From an uncultured Granulosicoccaceae bacterium (GTDB taxonomy: Bacteria; Pseudomonadota; Gammaproteobacteria; Granulosicoccales; Granulosicoccaceae): a stretch of 40,993 nucleotides of DNA. Shown in pieces: positions 14,753-24,544 of the stretch (positions within the stretch are counted from its first letter, which is position 1; every line of letters starts with the position of its first letter). The stretch spans positions 1-40,993 of the forward strand of contig CALHOU010000157.1 in the NCBI GenBank assembly GCA_938035945.1, written 5' to 3'. The notes beneath the pieces were generated by a model. The model searched no databases. It was given only the letters and a program-made list of their open reading frames with translations, and was not told the DNA's origin. Both the position numbers and the translations under genes were made by a program.

Positions 14753-16647
14753 GTGAGATTTTCCAAAGTCCAAGAGGCATTTTTATCGGTGCCTTGTTCA
14801 TCGTCCTGATTATTACGCTTCTTTGGGCCATTCGTTTTGGCCGAAGGCTGGCGAAAACCGAAGTCACCGATCTGGTTTTTGGTAACCCTCAAAAAGCGAT
14901 GGGTGGTTATCACTGGGTCGTATCCGGTGTCGCGACCGTGTTGCTGTTATGGCTTTATTTCTCTTGGGATGCGGCGCGTGCGTTTTTTCCCAACGCAGGC
15001 AATGAGCTTTGCCAAGTGGCAAAAGTTGAAAGCGCCGTTATTCCCATGCGCACAACGTTTCCGTTTGAAGAACGATTGCTGCGAGGAACCACGTTACTTA
15101 ACCGAGATGCAACTCAGCTTGAGATTCTGAGAAATCAAATCGATAGTGATCGAACTGACGATGCACAAAAAGCGCAACTATTGCCGATTCTCGAGCGCTT
15201 GAAAGCTTTGCAAACCGGTTTGGCCTCTCCCGAGAGTGTTGCACCTGAAACGGTTACGGCGCTTGAGGCTATTGCGGCAAGAGTTGATGCAGTGGCGGTA
15301 AAACTTGATGCGGCAGAACTTAGCGAAGAGCAACTTGCCGCTGTGGCTGATGCTAAAGCGAATCAACACGGTTGGGGTCAAGGCAGTCCTGAAATTCCAG
15401 ATGACCCGGTTACTGAGCGCGGTGCGATCTTCGCAGCCGTAGCGCCTGAGCTGACCCAGATTTCTAGTGACTTTGTAAAAGTACGAAATACCAACCCTGC
15501 ATTCCTAGAAGAAGTGGCAGCGCTCGACGCTGAAATAAAAGCCATTCCTAAAGATGAGAAAGTGGTCAGTGATTTTGGTAAGCAGTTGAACAAGATGCTA
15601 AAACGCATCGATGATGGTGCCGTGTTTCCTCCTGGCGTTTTAGCACCTGTAGAAAAATCCTTGGCCAATTTACATGAAGTTCAACTCGATAAGAAAGGTA
15701 GCTTGAACTGGATTGATTCTATCGCTATGCCAGGCGGAAGAATTCTTGCAGGTAACACGGCTTGCAGTGAACAAGGCTCTGGACGTTGGTTGCCAAAACC
15801 ATCTGACACAGTCGCAACGTTTGCGCGTTTGGCCAATCCGAATATCGGCTTTAAAAATATTCCCTTGTTATCAATCAAGCAAAAACCACTTGCCGAAATG
15901 GTTGGTTTTTTGGTACCTGATTGGATTGCCGATTTAGTGCCGGGTGCATATCCGCGTCATGATGAGAACGGCAATATTGGTGAGAACTTAAAAAGTAAAG
16001 TGCTCAACATCGCCACCGGTAACTTCCCATCGGTGAGTGTGCCAGTACCTACCGGGCACATCTGGGATTCAATAATGCGTGTTTTGGCCGGCTTGTTTTT
16101 CGGCATTATTCTCGGTGTGCCACTCGGTTTACTGATGGGGCTATCGCGTTTGGCCAAAGGCTTTTTCGATCCATTAATCGAGCTGTATCGACCGGTTCCA
16201 CCGCTGGCGTGGGCGCCGTTGATACTGACCATTTTTGGTATTCAAGATGACGGTAAAATCTTCTTACTGTTCATGGTTGCCTTTGCGATTATGGTTATCT
16301 CTGCACGAACAGGTGCTACCGGCACACAGTTGTCGAAAATCCATGCATCACACTCATTGGGTGCATCGCGCTGGCAAATACTGCGCAACGTCATTTTGCC
16401 AAACTCACTGCCTGAGATTCTGACCGGAATACGAATTTCCATCGGTGTTTGTTGGGGCACCTTGGTTGCGGCGGAAATGCTCGCGGGTACCACCGGTGTG
16501 GGCTTTGTTGAAAATGTTGCGCGTAAGCAGTCTGACTACGAGATTATCTGGATAACCATTATCATTCTCGGTTTGCTCGGGTTGCTGTTTGACTTGATTA
16601 TGCGTTGGGTTATCAACAAGACAATTCCTTGGCGCGGTAAGGGATAA
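14749..16647 (+). CDS. ABC importer permease with ~350-residue N-terminal extracytoplasmic insertion
   Basis: 632 aa from the ATG at 14749, overlapping the ATPase stop. The last ~200 residues form a normal BPD_transp_1 permease: HIWDSIMRVLAGLFFGIILG, then the EAA-type coupling loop HSLGASRWQILRNVILPNSLPE. Typical TauC/SsuC proteins have ~260-275 residues. The extra N-terminal part has two membrane helices (about 11-30 and 55-77), then a ~350-residue domain with an Ala/Glu/Asp-rich helical section (VTALEAIAARVDAVAVKLDA) and no recognised catalytic motif. No substrate-binding protein gene is adjacent, so the insertion may dock one encoded elsewhere or take over that role; this is inference. Confidence 0.9.
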   Translation: MSEIFQSPRGIFIGALFIVLIITLLWAIRFGRRLAKTEVTDLVFGNPQKAMGGYHWVVSGVATVLLLWLYFSWDAARAFFPNAGNELCQVAKVESAVIPMRTTFPFEERLLRGTTLLNRDATQLEILRNQIDSDRTDDAQKAQLLPILERLKALQTGLASPESVAPETVTALEAIAARVDAVAVKLDAAELSEEQLAAVADAKANQHGWGQGSPEIPDDPVTERGAIFAAVAPELTQISSDFVKVRNTNPAFLEEVAALDAEIKAIPKDEKVVSDFGKQLNKMLKRIDDGAVFPPGVLAPVEKSLANLHEVQLDKKGSLNWIDSIAMPGGRILAGNTACSEQGSGRWLPKPSDTVATFARLANPNIGFKNIPLLSIKQKPLAEMVGFLVPDWIADLVPGAYPRHDENGNIGENLKSKVLNIATGNFPSVSVPVPTGHIWDSIMRVLAGLFFGIILGVPLGLLMGLSRLAKGFFDPLIELYRPVPPLAWAPLILTIFGIQDDGKIFLLFMVAFAIMVISARTGATGTQLSKIHASHSLGASRWQILRNVILPNSLPEILTGIRISIGVCWGTLVAAEMLAGTTGVGFVENVARKQSDYEIIWITIIILGLLGLLFDLIMRWVINKTIPWRGKG

Positions 16648-16683
16648 GACCGCGCACAGGCGTTGTCTAAGCAGTGTTAATAG

Positions 16684-16708
16684 AAAGGCTTACGTTCTGT
16701 AAGCCTTT
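16684..16708 (+). terminator. Rho-independent terminator of the ABC operon
   Basis: AAAGGCTTAC (16684-16693), a 5-nt loop, GTAAGCCTTT (16699-16708): a perfect 10-bp stem followed by ATTACTT, 36 nt past the permease stop. Confidence 0.75.
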
Positions 16709-16780
16709 ATTACTTCACAGTTCCAACTTTGCAGTCCGGACAGACATAAGCGCTTGTGTTTGTGTGCGATTGTTTATCGG

Positions 16781-16786
16781 TATACT
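16781..16786 (+). promoter_or_regulatory. Possible -10 box (TATACT) for the two-component operon
   Basis: TATACT lies 33 nt before the GTG start of the response regulator. No -35 hexamer with standard spacing is convincing, so an activator-dependent or weak promoter is possible. Confidence 0.3.
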
Positions 16787-16818
16787 GCTGACATGAAATC
16801 TAATCCCAAAGCTTCCCC

Positions 16819-17484
16819 GTGCGCCTGCTAGTTATCGAGGACGACCCTGAATTGGTTGGCTATATGCGTACCGATTTGGCGAAGGCCGGGTTCGCCGTGG
16901 ATGTCGCGGATAACGGTATAGACGGCGAATTTCTTGGCGACTCAGAACCCTACGATGCAGTGGTACTTGATCTGGGGCTACCGCAAAAACCAGGCTTGGA
17001 AATTTTGCAGGCATGGCGTAAGCGCGGTAATCGAGTGCCGGTCATTGTCTTAACCGCACGTGATGCCTGGTATGAGCGCGTTGATGGTTTTAAAGCTGGC
17101 GCTGACGATTACTTGGGCAAACCCTTTCATATTGAAGAATTGATTGCACGAATACGCGCGTTAATCTATCGACGCCATGGTAGTCCGACCAATGCCATAG
17201 AGACCAAAACTCTACGTCTGGATGAAGACTCCCAGCAAGTGGCCGTGGCTGATGCCGAAACCCATCAACTGACGGGCACAGAGTTTCGTTTGCTCCGATA
17301 CATGATGCTCAATCGCGGCAAAATATTATCCAAGTCGAATTTATCCGATCATGTGTACGATCAGGATTCTGATCGCGACAGTAATCTAATCGAGGTTTAT
17401 GTGCGACGATTACGGGAAAAAATTGGTAATCAAATGATCTTGACCAAGCGCGGTCAAGGTTACGTATTTAACGACCCGTCTTAA
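16819..17484 (+). CDS. Response regulator, OmpR/PhoB family (PhoP/QseB-like)
   Basis: 221 aa, GTG start; an ATG further upstream is in another frame. Receiver domain (1-~118) with acidic pocket ED at residues 7-8, phospho-acceptor Asp51 (VVLDLGLP), Thr in VIVLTARD and Lys in LGKPF. The C-terminal winged helix (~130-219) has TGTEFRLLRYMM, DSNLIEVYVRRLREKIG and RGQGYVF. It should bind DNA as a dimer when phosphorylated by the kinase encoded 19 nt downstream. The target regulon and signal are unknown. Confidence 0.95.
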   Translation: MRLLVIEDDPELVGYMRTDLAKAGFAVDVADNGIDGEFLGDSEPYDAVVLDLGLPQKPGLEILQAWRKRGNRVPVIVLTARDAWYERVDGFKAGADDYLGKPFHIEELIARIRALIYRRHGSPTNAIETKTLRLDEDSQQVAVADAETHQLTGTEFRLLRYMMLNRGKILSKSNLSDHVYDQDSDRDSNLIEVYVRRLREKIGNQMILTKRGQGYVFNDPS

Positions 17485-17503
17485 GCCCTATTGAGCCGCA
17501 CCT

Positions 17504-18844
17504 GTGCAAGTGAACTCACTCGAGCGTAGTTTGCAAATTGGCTTGGTGGTGAGTTTACTGGCGCTCATGCTTATCTTTTGGTGGACCGGTGCGTTGGCCA
17601 GCCAATTATTAACGAATAGCTTTGTGTTCAGTCGGTTGCAATCAGAAGCCAACATCGTTGTTGCCGCTATTGAATTTCCTGAGCTCGACATTGATGCACC
17701 GAAGGTGGGTGAGGGGCGTTTGAGCCCAGCCTATGATATGCCGTCATCTGGTAAATATTTCATTGTGCAATTTCAACCCAAAGGCGAATCTGTTTCGCGC
17801 TCAGCATGGGATCAGGCGCTTGAAATACCCGTACTGGCTCCTGGGCAACAGCGCAAAGAATCGCTAGATGGTAAAGCTGGTGAACCTCTACTTATGTGGC
17901 TCGGTGGTTTTTCCAAACAAGGTCATGAATTTACTGTCGCGGTCGCAGAAGACGTATCACCGATTCAAAAAAGATTGAACATTTTTCAGTGGTATTTCGC
18001 TGCGGTGTCTTTACTTCTATTGCTGGCACTATTGATTGTTCAACACCTTATTGTAAAAAGCTCAGTGCGAAAACTTGAAGCCATTCGCAGCGATATGAAC
18101 CGGCTCGAACATGGGCGCGCGGTGTCATTATCTGAAGATGTGCCCAGTGAAGTGCTTCCGTTAGTGCACGAATTTAACCGCCTACTTTTACGCTTTGATC
18201 AACGCTTGCGTCAGTCGCGCAATGCGGTTGGTAATCTAGCGCATGCGCTTAAGGGGCCGTTGAATCTATTGTTGCGTAATAGCGAAACCGAAAATTTAAG
18301 CGAGGAAGAACGGCGTGTATCCGTTGAGCAAAACGCAGAACGCATTCGTACACTTATCGAGAGTGAACTTAAACGTGCTCGACTGGCAGGCCGGGGAACC
18401 GCAGGTCAATTGTTTGATCTTGATGCCGAGTTGCCGTCCCTGTGTGGTTTACTCGAACAAGAGTATTCACACAAAACGTTTGATGTGCGTTGGAGTTTAG
18501 GGCCGGGCGTTTCTTTAGCCTATGATCGGCAAGACATGCTCGAATTGATCGGCAACTTACTCGACAACGCTGTCAAGTGGTGCAACGCGGTTGTGCTGAT
18601 CAATGTGCGTCAAGCTGATGGGGTGTTGCTTGAAGTAGAAGACGATGGTCCAGGGTGTTCTCCTGATGAGTACAGCCGTCTCGTGGAACGCGGTGTGCGT
18701 TTGGATGAGTCGGTGTCAGGTCATGGCTTGGGTTTATCGATCGTGAAAGATATCGTCGACACCTACAACGGCACGCTCACTTTCGGTCGATCATCACGAC
18801 TCGATGGTATGCGCGTGAGCGTTTTTCTACCCGATGAGGCTTAG
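17504..18844 (+). CDS. Sensor histidine kinase of PhoQ/QseC type
   Basis: 446 aa. Start taken at the GTG at 17504; another in-frame GTG lies two codons later. TM1 about residues 10-34, periplasmic sensor ~36-155, TM2 ~160-185, then a HAMP-like linker. The dimerisation helix carries the phospho-acceptor His247 in GNLAHALKGPL. The ATPase domain shows N-box NLLDNAVKW, G1 VEDDGPG and G2 GHGLGLSIV. NLAHALKGPL, instead of the usual HELRTPL, is a PhoQ-type H-box. The same-strand regulator immediately upstream is its likely partner. Confidence 0.93.
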   Translation: MQVNSLERSLQIGLVVSLLALMLIFWWTGALASQLLTNSFVFSRLQSEANIVVAAIEFPELDIDAPKVGEGRLSPAYDMPSSGKYFIVQFQPKGESVSRSAWDQALEIPVLAPGQQRKESLDGKAGEPLLMWLGGFSKQGHEFTVAVAEDVSPIQKRLNIFQWYFAAVSLLLLLALLIVQHLIVKSSVRKLEAIRSDMNRLEHGRAVSLSEDVPSEVLPLVHEFNRLLLRFDQRLRQSRNAVGNLAHALKGPLNLLLRNSETENLSEEERRVSVEQNAERIRTLIESELKRARLAGRGTAGQLFDLDAELPSLCGLLEQEYSHKTFDVRWSLGPGVSLAYDRQDMLELIGNLLDNAVKWCNAVVLINVRQADGVLLEVEDDGPGCSPDEYSRLVERGVRLDESVSGHGLGLSIVKDIVDTYNGTLTFGRSSRLDGMRVSVFLPDEA

Positions 18845-18869
18845 TCTGTAGCGCTTAGATCCGTGCCGA

Positions 18870-19175
18870 TTAGTCTTTGGATAACTCAATAATGGGCTTT
18901 TTAACATTGCGTCTGAACAATACGACCATACTGCCAATACGCTGAACCACCTGAGCTTTTGTTTGCTGGCTCATGCTAAGCAACATGGCCTCGCGCGCAT
19001 CGCGATCATCGGCCGCCACTTTGACCTTCACCAGTTCATGGTGATCGAGCGCGATGTCCAATTCCTTGATCACGGCGTCACTCAGTCCATGCTGGCCCAC
19101 GCGCACCACAGGGTTTAGCTCATGCGCCAGGGCTTTGAGGGATTTGATTTGTTTTTTCGAAAGTTCAGGGCTTGT
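18870..19175 (-). CDS. yhbY: YhbY-family ribosome assembly RNA-binding protein
   Basis: 101 aa from the ATG at 19175; an upstream in-frame ATG at 19232 would add 19 residues unlike family N-termini, and E. coli YhbY has 97. CRM-type RNA-binding fold: LSKKQIKSLKALAHELNPVV, RVGQHGLSDAVIKELDIAL, HHELVKVKV and the closing strand GSMVVLFRR. It associates with pre-50S ribosomal particles. It is divergent from rlmE, an arrangement conserved in gammaproteobacteria. Confidence 0.93.
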   Translation of the reverse strand, partial: TSPELSKKQIKSLKALAHELNPVVRVGQHGLSDAVIKELDIALDHHELVKVKVAADDRDAREAMLLSMSQQTKAQVVQRIGSMVVLFRRNVKKPIIELSKD

Positions 19176-19305
19176 CATGCGTAAAGTGATCGGTCTGGGT
19201 TGCTTTGGCGTAAAGGGATAAGTGAAACTCATTCATGGCAAGCTGGGCGTATTGCCCCTACACTTGAATGTCCAGTTCTTGTAAGTGTAACCGCCATCTG
19301 CCGCC

Positions 19306-19932
19306 GTGAGTCGAGGTAAAAGCAAAAGTAGCGACCGTTGGCTCAACGAGCACGTCACAGATCCGCACGTAAAGCAGGCTGCGGCGGACGGTTATCGCTC
19401 CAGAGCAGTCTATAAGTTAATCGAGCTGGACAAAAAAGATCAGCTTATTGCACGTGGTAGCACGGTATTGGAGTTAGGTGCAGCGCCCGGCGGTTGGACG
19501 CAATATATTGCAGAAAAGGTCGGAGATCACGGAAAAGTGGTAGCTTCAGACATTTTAGCCATGGATTCGGTCGCAAATGTAACGTTTATCAAGGGCGACT
19601 TCACCGACAATGAGGTGGCAGAGGAAATCGAAGCTGCGCTCGGAAAAAATGGCGCAGACCTTGTTTTGTCGGACATGGCACCCAATATTTCAGGAGTTGC
19701 CTCGAGCGATCAGGCACGCGCGATAGGGCTGGTTGAACTGGCGCTCGATATGGCCTCCACGGTGCTGAACGAAAACGGCGCATTTGCGGTCAAATTGTTT
19801 CAGGGAGAGGGCTTTGATGCCTACCTTAAGGATGTTCGCGCAAGATTCAAAACTGTGAAGTTGCGCAAGCCCGCAGCGTCACGACCCCGTAGTCGGGAGG
19901 TTTATGTAGTGGCAAGGAACTTGATATCATAG
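19306..19932 (+). CDS. rlmE: 23S rRNA (uridine-2'-O)-methyltransferase RlmE/FtsJ
   Basis: 208 aa, GTG start, matching the family length (E. coli 209). SAM-binding LGAAPGGWTQYI, with catalytic K-D-K-E residues in RSRAVYKLIEL, LSDMAPNISG, VKLFQGEGF and the C-terminal SREVYVVARN region. It methylates U2552 of 23S rRNA in the 50S subunit at a late assembly step. It precedes ftsH, as in E. coli. No clear ribosome site is visible before the GTG. Confidence 0.95.
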   Translation: MSRGKSKSSDRWLNEHVTDPHVKQAAADGYRSRAVYKLIELDKKDQLIARGSTVLELGAAPGGWTQYIAEKVGDHGKVVASDILAMDSVANVTFIKGDFTDNEVAEEIEAALGKNGADLVLSDMAPNISGVASSDQARAIGLVELALDMASTVLNENGAFAVKLFQGEGFDAYLKDVRARFKTVKLRKPAASRPRSREVYVVARNLIS

Positions 19933-19997
19933 CCGTGTACCGGCTGTTTCGGTCTATAACGAATCGCGACTGTTCGACGATTCAGTGGAGTTAACTT

Positions 19998-21959
19998 TTG
20001 AACGACCTAATTAAAAACGTTCTGCTTTGGGTGGTGATCGCGGTCATCTTGATGGCAGTGTTCAACAACCTTGGTGGACAACGCCAGCCGAGTAATACCA
20101 TCCCTTATTCGGACTTTTTACACAGCGTTAAATCGGGGCAGATCAGTGATGTCCAATTCGATGGTGTAGAAATTTCCGGTATACGTGGCTCAGAACGTTT
20201 CACAACTTTTAGCCCAGAAACCGACAACAGCTCGTTAATCGGTGAGCTAGACCGCGCAAACGTTAACTTTCAACGTACGCCTCCAGAAAACCCAAGCTTC
20301 CTGCTGAACATTTTTATCAGTTGGTTCCCGTTCTTCTTTTTGATCGGTTTGTGGATTTTCTTTATGCGGCAAATGCAAGGCGGCAGTGGTGGTCGCGGTG
20401 CGATGTCGTTTGGTAAAAGCAAAGCTCGTCTGCTCAACGAAGACCAAGTCAAAGTCACCTTTGCTGATGTGGCGGGTGCCGAAGAAGCTAAGGAAGAGAC
20501 CGGTGAGCTGGTTGAATTCTTGCGCGAACCAGGTAAGTTTCAAAAACTCGGCGGTAAAATCCCGCGCGGTATTTTACTCGTAGGCCCGCCGGGTACCGGT
20601 AAGACCTTGCTGGCTCGAGCAATCGCCGGCGAAGCGAAAGTGCCGTTCTTTACGATTTCGGGTTCAGACTTTGTCGAAATGTTTGTGGGTGTCGGTGCAT
20701 CACGTGTGCGCGACATGTTCGAACAAGCAAAGAAGCATTCACCGTGCATCATCTTTATCGATGAAATTGATGCCGTGGGTCGTCATCGTGGCGCAGGTCT
20801 TGGTGGTGGTCACGATGAACGAGAACAAACGCTTAACCAATTGCTGGTTGAAATGGATGGTTTTGATGGCAACGATGGCGTCATCATCATTGCAGCAACA
20901 AACCGTCCAGATGTGCTTGATCCTGCGCTACTGCGCCCGGGCCGATTCGATCGCCAAGTGGTTGTGCCGTTACCGGATGTTCGTGGTCGTGAGCAGATTC
21001 TTAAAGTGCACATGAAGAAAGTGCCGTTGGCTAACGATGTTCGAGCTGACTTACTAGCGCGTGGTACGCCGGGTTGCTCGGGTGCTGATTTGGCCAACTT
21101 GATTAACGAAGCGGCCCTTTTCGCAGCGCGAGAGAATGCCACGCAAGTTGACATGACGCACATGGAACAAGCGAAAGACAAAATCATCATGGGTGCGGAA
21201 CGTAAGTCCATGGTGATGAGCGAGAAAGAGAAGCGCAACACGGCTTATCACGAAGCAGGTCATTGTATTGTGGGTTATTTGTTGCCCGAATACGCACCTG
21301 TTTATAAGGTCACTATCATCCCGCGTGGACGAGCACTGGGTATGGCTTTGTTCTTACCTGAGGGCGATAAGCACAGTCAGAGCCGCGTGGAATGCGAGTC
21401 TTGGATTTCAATGGCCTACGGTGGCCGAATTGCTGAAGGGCTAATCTTTGGTGAAGAGAACATCACCAATGGGGCCTCAAGTGATATTCAGCGCGCAACC
21501 GATATGGCGCGCAGAATGGTAACCGAGTGGGGTTATTCGGATAAGTTGGGTCCGCTTGCCTATAGTGAGCCTGAAGGTGAAGTGTTCCTTGGTCGAAGCT
21601 CGGGTGCGACGAATCAGAAAATGAATTCGGATGAAACCATTAATAATATCGATGAGGAAATTCGTTTAATTATCGATACGAACTACGCTCGTGCGCAAAA
21701 GATTCTTGAAGATCACATCGATATCTTGCATGCCATGGCTGATGCCTTGATGAAATACGAAACCATTGACCGAGGTCAGATCGATCGCTTGATGCGTCGC
21801 GAAGATGTTGGCGAACCAGCTGATTGGGGTGGTGATAACTCTGATGGCGGTGGCACGATGACGGGTGAATCGGCCAATGATTCGGCCACGGAGTCTGATT
21901 CGGCCGAAGGCGATCAAAGTGATGATTCAATTGACGATGGTGAGCCAAGTTTGCATTAG
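19998..21959 (+). CDS. ftsH: ATP-dependent zinc metalloprotease FtsH
   Basis: 653 aa starting at a TTG with GGAG eight nt upstream. TM1 (4-23), a periplasmic domain, TM2 (~102-122), then the AAA module: Walker A GPPGTGKT (~196-203), Walker [15 protein letters not shown] arginine finger region LRPGRFDRQ. The zinc protease motif HEAGH lies at ~418-422 (E. coli 414-418). The C-terminal tail (from ~610) is Asp/Ser/Gly-rich and acidic. It degrades misassembled membrane proteins and regulatory proteins as a membrane-bound hexamer. It is followed by a strong terminator, ending the rlmE-ftsH unit. Confidence 0.98.
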   Translation: MNDLIKNVLLWVVIAVILMAVFNNLGGQRQPSNTIPYSDFLHSVKSGQISDVQFDGVEISGIRGSERFTTFSPETDNSSLIGELDRANVNFQRTPPENPSFLLNIFISWFPFFFLIGLWIFFMRQMQGGSGGRGAMSFGKSKARLLNEDQVKVTFADVAGAEEAKEETGELVEFLREPGKFQKLGGKIPRGILLVGPPGTGKTLLARAIAGEAKVPFFTISGSDFVEMFVGVGASRVRDMFEQAKKHSPCIIFIDEIDAVGRHRGAGLGGGHDEREQTLNQLLVEMDGFDGNDGVIIIAATNRPDVLDPALLRPGRFDRQVVVPLPDVRGREQILKVHMKKVPLANDVRADLLARGTPGCSGADLANLINEAALFAARENATQVDMTHMEQAKDKIIMGAERKSMVMSEKEKRNTAYHEAGHCIVGYLLPEYAPVYKVTIIPRGRALGMALFLPEGDKHSQSRVECESWISMAYGGRIAEGLIFGEENITNGASSDIQRATDMARRMVTEWGYSDKLGPLAYSEPEGEVFLGRSSGATNQKMNSDETINNIDEEIRLIIDTNYARAQKILEDHIDILHAMADALMKYETIDRGQIDRLMRREDVGEPADWGGDNSDGGGTMTGESANDSATESDSAEGDQSDDSIDDGEPSLH

Positions 21960-21985
21960 GTTCGTTCTTCATCAACTAACTAAAG

Positions 21986-22012
21986 AAGCCGCATTCATGC
22001 GGCTTTTTTTTT
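21986..22012 (+). terminator. Rho-independent terminator after ftsH
   Basis: AAGCCGCA (21986-21993), TTCA loop, TGCGGCTT (21998-22005), then a run of T to 22012. Classical and strong. Confidence 0.92.
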
Positions 22013-22104
22013 GCCCGTAATAACACTGGGACTTGCCGGTATTGTCACAACGTTCCACGCTTGCAACAGCGCATACTATTGCTTACCAGCTACAATCACT
22101 GCCC

Positions 22105-22962
22105 ATGCAAACGCAAGTTTTAAAATGCGGTTCCCGGAGTCTGAGTCTTGAGCGGGCACAGATCATGGGCATCCTCAATGTCACGCCGGATTCATTTTCC
22201 GATGGTGGGCAGTTTTATGATTTGGATGATGCGCTAAAGCAAACCGAACACATGATCCATGCTGGCGCTAGCATCATTGATATTGGTGGGGAATCAACCA
22301 GGCCGGGTGCGCAAAGTGTCGATGACCAACAGGAGCTGGATCGGGTGCTGCCAGTGTTACAGGCAATCGTTCAGCGCTTCGACGTCATTGTATCGGTCGA
22401 CACCAGCAAGGCGATTGTGATGCGTGAGGCGGTAGCTTCAGGTGCTGGCATGCTCAACGATGTGCGTGCGCTTCGCGAGCCGGAGGCCTTGAGCGCAGCA
22501 GCTGAGTCTGATTTGCCCATTTGCCTTATGCATATGCTCGGACAGCCACGCACCATGCAGAATCAGCCCAAATACAGCGATGTTGTTAAGGAAGTGGCTG
22601 ATTTTCTTAAAGAAAGAGTGGATTCGTGCCGCTGCGCTGGTATAGACCCAAAAAACTTGCTGATCGACCCAGGGTTTGGATTTGGCAAAACATTGTCGCA
22701 TAACATCGAATTGCTAAAAAATTTAGGCAAACTGGCCGATATTTCTCCTGTATTAGCCGGTTTATCCCGCAAAAGCATGATTGCCGGGATGCTCCAAGAC
22801 GAGCACGATAACCGAGTCATTGGTAGCGTTACAGCCGCCATGCTTTGTGTACAAAACGGAGCAAGCATTATTCGAGTGCATGATGTGCTTGAAACTGCGC
22901 AGGCTTTAAAGGTAGTCAACGCCGTGGAATACGGCATCGAAGAAGCAGCTTCGGCTGGTTGA
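22105..22962 (+). CDS. folP: Dihydropteroate synthase
   Basis: 285 aa from the ATG at 22105; a TTG at 22033 would add 24 residues, whereas E. coli FolP has 282. Pterin and sulfonamide-binding signatures: MGILNVTPDSFSDGGQF, GGESTRPGAQSV, SVDTSK, NDVRAL, DPGFGFGKT, LAGLSRKSM and RVHDV. It condenses p-aminobenzoate with dihydropterin pyrophosphate to form dihydropteroate in folate synthesis; it is the sulfonamide target. glmM follows on the same strand 36 nt later, as in E. coli. Confidence 0.97.
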   Translation: MQTQVLKCGSRSLSLERAQIMGILNVTPDSFSDGGQFYDLDDALKQTEHMIHAGASIIDIGGESTRPGAQSVDDQQELDRVLPVLQAIVQRFDVIVSVDTSKAIVMREAVASGAGMLNDVRALREPEALSAAAESDLPICLMHMLGQPRTMQNQPKYSDVVKEVADFLKERVDSCRCAGIDPKNLLIDPGFGFGKTLSHNIELLKNLGKLADISPVLAGLSRKSMIAGMLQDEHDNRVIGSVTAAMLCVQNGASIIRVHDVLETAQALKVVNAVEYGIEEAASAG

Positions 22963-22998
22963 GCGTTAAACAAATTTATAAAGTGATGACAACGCATT

Positions 22999-24336
22999 AT
23001 GTCTAGAAAATATTTTGGTACTGACGGAATTCGAGGCCGAGTAGGGCAATTTCCAATGACGGCAGAAACTGTCATGAAGCTCGGTTGGGCTGCGGGAAAA
23101 GTGCTTGCCTCGAAAGGGAATCGCGAAGTACTCATCGGCAAGGATACCCGCGTATCGGGTTACTTGTTTGAATCTGCGCTTGAAGCCGGTCTGGCATCAG
23201 CGGGTATAAATAGCGGCATGCTTGGACCAATGCCAACACCTGCGGTAGCGTATTTGACCAGCACATTTCGTGCGGCCGCGGGCATTGTTATTAGCGCCTC
23301 GCACAATCCTTATTACGATAACGGGTTGAAATTCTTTTCGGCCGAAGGCTCGAAGTTGCCGGATGAAATTGAAATAGAAATTGAAGCGATGATGGACGAG
23401 AACATGACCACCGTTGATTCAGCCGACTTAGGTCGTGCGGTGCGTATTAACGATGCGGCTGGTCGTTATATTGAATTTTGCAAAAGCACCTTTCCATCAG
23501 GCCTAAAGCTGACCGGTATGAAGATCGTTGTTGATGCGGCCAATGGCGCAGGTTATGACATTGCGCGTCGCGTATTTGAAGAGCTTGGTGCAGACGTGAT
23601 TTCTGTTGGTGCTGAACCCAATGGCTTAAATATCAATAAAGATTGTGGTGCAACGGCGCCGGATAATCTGCGTGCGCATGTGCTTCTGGAGCGGGCCGAC
23701 ATAGGTATTGCTTTAGATGGTGACGGCGATCGTCTGATCATGGTTGATCATCGAGGTGAAATCGTTGATGGCGATGAAATCCTATACGTGATTGCCAAAG
23801 CTCGGCATGCCGATGGTTCTATGGTTGGTGGGGTTGCCGGTACGTTGATGACAAACCTTGGTTTGGAGCACGCATTGGCAAGCATGGACATTCCGTTTGC
23901 CCGCGCAGGTGTGGGTGACCGATTTGTGATGGAGTTACTTAAGCAAAATGAGTGGCAGCTCGGCGGCGAGAATTCAGGCCATATCATTTGTCTTGATCGC
24001 GTGACAACGGGTGATGCTATTGTTGCCGCTCTGGAAGTGCTATCCGTTATTCGCAACACGGGTGAGCCGCTGGCAAAACTACGTGCTGATATGCAGCTCT
24101 ATCCACAGGTACTCAAGAACGTACCACTAACCAAAAAAGTCGATTTCAGCGAGAACACCGCGATAAATGCAGCGGTAAAGCAGGCCGAAGATTCATTAGG
24201 CGACAGTGGCCGCATTCTGCTTCGTCCATCCGGTACCGAGCCACTGGTTAGGGTTATGGTTGAAGGGCAGGTTGCTAACGATGTTGAGCGCATTTGCGAA
24301 CAGGTTGCCAAGACTGTGGGTGATGAGCTCGGCTAA
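22999..24336 (+). CDS. glmM: Phosphoglucosamine mutase
   Basis: 445 aa, the standard length. [14 protein letters not shown] at the start, active-site serine Ser101 in [15 protein letters not shown], Mg-binding DGDGD (241-245), sugar specificity loop GGENSGHI and phosphate-binding [12 protein letters not shown]. It converts glucosamine-6-phosphate to glucosamine-1-phosphate for UDP-GlcNAc, peptidoglycan and LPS synthesis. Cotranscribed with folP and closed by a terminator. Confidence 0.98.
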   Translation: MSRKYFGTDGIRGRVGQFPMTAETVMKLGWAAGKVLASKGNREVLIGKDTRVSGYLFESALEAGLASAGINSGMLGPMPTPAVAYLTSTFRAAAGIVISASHNPYYDNGLKFFSAEGSKLPDEIEIEIEAMMDENMTTVDSADLGRAVRINDAAGRYIEFCKSTFPSGLKLTGMKIVVDAANGAGYDIARRVFEELGADVISVGAEPNGLNINKDCGATAPDNLRAHVLLERADIGIALDGDGDRLIMVDHRGEIVDGDEILYVIAKARHADGSMVGGVAGTLMTNLGLEHALASMDIPFARAGVGDRFVMELLKQNEWQLGGENSGHIICLDRVTTGDAIVAALEVLSVIRNTGEPLAKLRADMQLYPQVLKNVPLTKKVDFSENTAINAAVKQAEDSLGDSGRILLRPSGTEPLVRVMVEGQVANDVERICEQVAKTVGDELG

Positions 24337-24395
24337 CCGGCTTGTATTGATCTAATCGAGCAGCTTCCCTCTGTTAGGGGCGGCTTGATGATAAG

Positions 24396-24420
24396 AAAAG
24401 GCTCCCTTGCGGAGCCTTTT
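24396..24420 (+). terminator. Rho-independent terminator after glmM
   Basis: AAAAGGCTCC (24396-24405), CTTGC loop, GGAGCCTTTT (24411-24420), then TT: perfect 10-bp stem with a U-tract. Confidence 0.92.
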
Positions 24421-24544
24421 TTACGTCTTCAGCATCACCTGCACAACAGTTTGCCGAGGAAAAGCCGCACAAACCATCCCGTGAGCTGGACGAAACACGC
24501 TAAAATCAGTTATTCTTCGCGGTTTTGCCGGACGGACTTCTAAC

